Assembly (NCBI GenBank): GCA_021157445.1
Contig: JAGGWM010000041.1
Location: 1-5,221 of the forward strand
DNA length: 5,221 nucleotides
Direction of reading: 5' to 3'
Source: Thermococcus sp.
GTDB lineage: Archaea; Methanobacteriota_B; Thermococci; Thermococcales; Thermococcaceae
In this document: one piece after another, positions 3,892-5,221 of the stretch
Layout: the number at the start of each line of letters is the position of its first letter
Numbering within the stretch: position 1 is the first letter of the stretch
Program-made: the position numbers and the translations under genes
The notes under the pieces: generated by a model
What the model was told of the DNA's origin: nothing
What the model saw: only the letters and a program-made list of their open reading frames with translations
Database searches by the model: none

Positions 3892-5221
3892 TCTATCCTT
3901 TTCCAGATCGTTCCTTGAGGCGTGTCTTCAAGCTGAATCCCAAGCTCCCTGAGCTGGCTCCTTATTCTATCCGCAAGCTCAAAGTTTTTCTGTTTTCTAA
4001 GTGCACTCCTCACTTCAATTAGGAGCTTTATCAACTCTTCTTCTTTTGTCTTCTTGGCCTCTTTGAAGTAGTCCTCGAAGATGCCAAAGACCTCGCTTAT
4101 CATCCTGAAAAACTCAAGGGCTTTTCTAAGCACGCTTTCCTTAGGCTTTTCAACCCTTGTAAGATATGCGTTTACAGCATTTGCAACCTCAAATATTGGC
4201 TTCATGGCCTCAGCTGTGTTGAAATCATCGTCCATAGCGTCATAAAACTTCCGCCTTGCATCCCTTATTGTCTCATAAAGCTCGAACTCTTCCCTACCCC
4301 ATTTAAACGGTGTTTCTGCCTTTTCAAGGGCTATTCTTATGTTTTCGAGTGTGTTGTAAAGCCTCTCAAGATTGTTCTTTGCGTGCTGAATTCCCTCTTC
4401 CGTGTAATCTAGCGGAGAGCGGTAGTGCTTTTGAAGGACAAAGAACCTGATAACCTCAGCTGAGTATCTCTGAAGGAGTTCTCTGATGGTAACAAAGTTT
4501 CCAAGACTCTTGCTCATCTTTTCCCCTTTTACCATTACAAAACCCGTGTGAAGCCAGTAGCGCACCCATTCTTTGCCGGTGCATGCCTCTGTCTGGGCTA
4601 TCTCGTTTTCATGGTGGGGGAAGATAAGATCATTTCCGCCTCCGTGAATATCAAAGCTCTCACCAAGGTACTTGGTGCTCATGGTGGAACATTCTATGTG
4701 CCAGCCAGGCCTTCCTTCACCCCAAGGAGAAGACCACTTAGGTTCGCCGGGCTTGGCTTTCTTCCACAGGGCAAAGTCTTCTGGATTTTTCTTTCCTTCT
4801 CCGGGCTCAACTCTGGCACCCTTTCTAAGCTCCTCAAGATTTATCTTGCTCAGCTTTCCATAGTCCTGGTATTTTCTGACTTCAAAATAAACGCCGTCGC
4901 TTCCTTCGTAGGCATAACCCTTTTCTTCAAGCTTCTTTACAAATTCAATTATATCTTGAATGTGTTCCGTTACCCTAGGATAAATATCCGCTGGCTTCAC
5001 TTTGAGGGCTTTCATGTCTTCAAGGAAATACTTCAAGAATTTCTCGGCCAGCTCCTTTGGGTCTTCTCCGGTTTCGTTCGCTCTTCTAATGATCTTGTCG
5101 TCTATATCGGTGAAGTTCATCACCATCAAAACCGTATAACCCTTATGTTCCAGGTATCTCCTGATAACGTCAAACGCTATATAAGTTCTTGCATGGCCCA
5201 GATGAGTGTAATCATAAACCG
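3885..5221 (-). CDS. cysS: Cysteinyl-tRNA synthetase (5' end cut by window)
   Basis: This class I enzyme charges tRNA-Cys with cysteine using ATP, in the cytoplasm. The frame is open to the window edge and shows 444 residues; counting from the first visible one: VYDYTHLGHAR at 1-11 (HIGH signature), NFTDIDDKIIRRA from 35, HIECS with zinc ligand Cys177, FPHHENE with His202 and Glu206, and GEKMSKSLGN with KMSKS at 234-238. The C-terminal helical anticodon region ends in TIWKRIEL. The first zinc Cys (in CGPT) and about 30 N-terminal residues lie beyond base 5221. An apparent TTG/ATG start near 5129 is internal and false, because the HIGH motif is upstream of it in the same frame. It converges on the small acidic gene, leaving 139 bases that hold copy B. 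No truncation or frameshift is seen. Confidence 0.97.
   Translation of the reverse strand, partial: VYDYTHLGHARTYIAFDVIRRYLEHKGYTVLMVMNFTDIDDKIIRRANETGEDPKELAEKFLKYFLEDMKALKVKPADIYPRVTEHIQDIIEFVKKLEEKGYAYEGSDGVYFEVRKYQDYGKLSKINLEELRKGARVEPGEGKKNPEDFALWKKAKPGEPKWSSPWGEGRPGWHIECSTMSTKYLGESFDIHGGGNDLIFPHHENEIAQTEACTGKEWVRYWLHTGFVMVKGEKMSKSLGNFVTIRELLQRYSAEVIRFFVLQKHYRSPLDYTEEGIQHAKNNLERLYNTLENIRIALEKAETPFKWGREEFELYETIRDARRKFYDAMDDDFNTAEAMKPIFEVANAVNAYLTRVEKPKESVLRKALEFFRMISEVFGIFEDYFKEAKKTKEEELIKLLIEVRSALRKQKNFELADRIRSQLRELGIQLEDTPQGTIWKRIEL

Noticed and set aside
5115..5129. Start of cysS at TTG 5129 or the ATGs just after it
   Set aside because: The same frame continues upstream to the window edge and encodes the HIGH motif, so the gene begins outside the window.
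5105..5129. C-box-like GTGATGA on the minus strand as part of a C/D guide RNA
   Set aside because: It falls in conserved cysS codons (MVMNFTDIDD) and no suitable D box follows at the right distance.

Overview
The window looks like chromosomal DNA from a hyperthermophilic archaeon of the Thermococcales (Pyrococcus/Thermococcus type). The basis is moderately AT-rich DNA, Lys/Glu/Ile/Val-rich proteins, archaeal TATA elements of the TTTAAATA kind 20-40 bases ahead of genes, very short leaders, GGTGA-type ribosome binding sites, GTG/TTG starts and T-rich terminators. The genus assignment is inference from overall resemblance, not from a search.

Layout, left to right. Bases 1-943 (minus) hold the N-terminal 314 residues of a secreted ZnuA/TroA-type metal-binding lipoprotein-like or anchored solute-binding protein; its 3' end is cut by the window. 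Bases 944-1068 hold its promoter, a second TATA element, and a small GC-rich hairpin element (copy A). On the minus strand follow a 97-aa unrecognised protein (1069-1362), a purine-type phosphoribosyltransferase with a C-terminal extension (1375-2022) and an M20 family metallopeptidase (2099-3418). A small acidic protein gene runs on the plus strand (3482-3745), divergent from the peptidase across one shared TATA element. Bases 3746-3884 hold a coding-like relic, a second copy of the hairpin element (copy B) and two small hairpins. Bases 3885-5221 (minus) are cysteinyl-tRNA synthetase, lacking about the first 30 residues.

How they relate: the phosphoribosyltransferase and the 97-aa gene are 12 bases apart and probably co-transcribed from the promoter at 2052-2061. 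The peptidase seems to be its own unit, ending in a T-rich tract at 2073-2098. CysS, the peptidase, the salvage enzyme and the binding protein have no evident shared pathway, so the window is mostly ordinary housekeeping sequence.

The unusual part is the pair of hairpin elements at 1029-1068 and 3809-3848. They match at 32 of 40 bases in the same orientation and resemble the right end / guide-RNA scaffold of IS200/IS605 (TnpB) elements, yet no tnpB is nearby. Copy A has a TATA element placed so that transcription would begin at its edge and a T6 tract about 30 bases beyond it. It is a candidate stand-alone small RNA.
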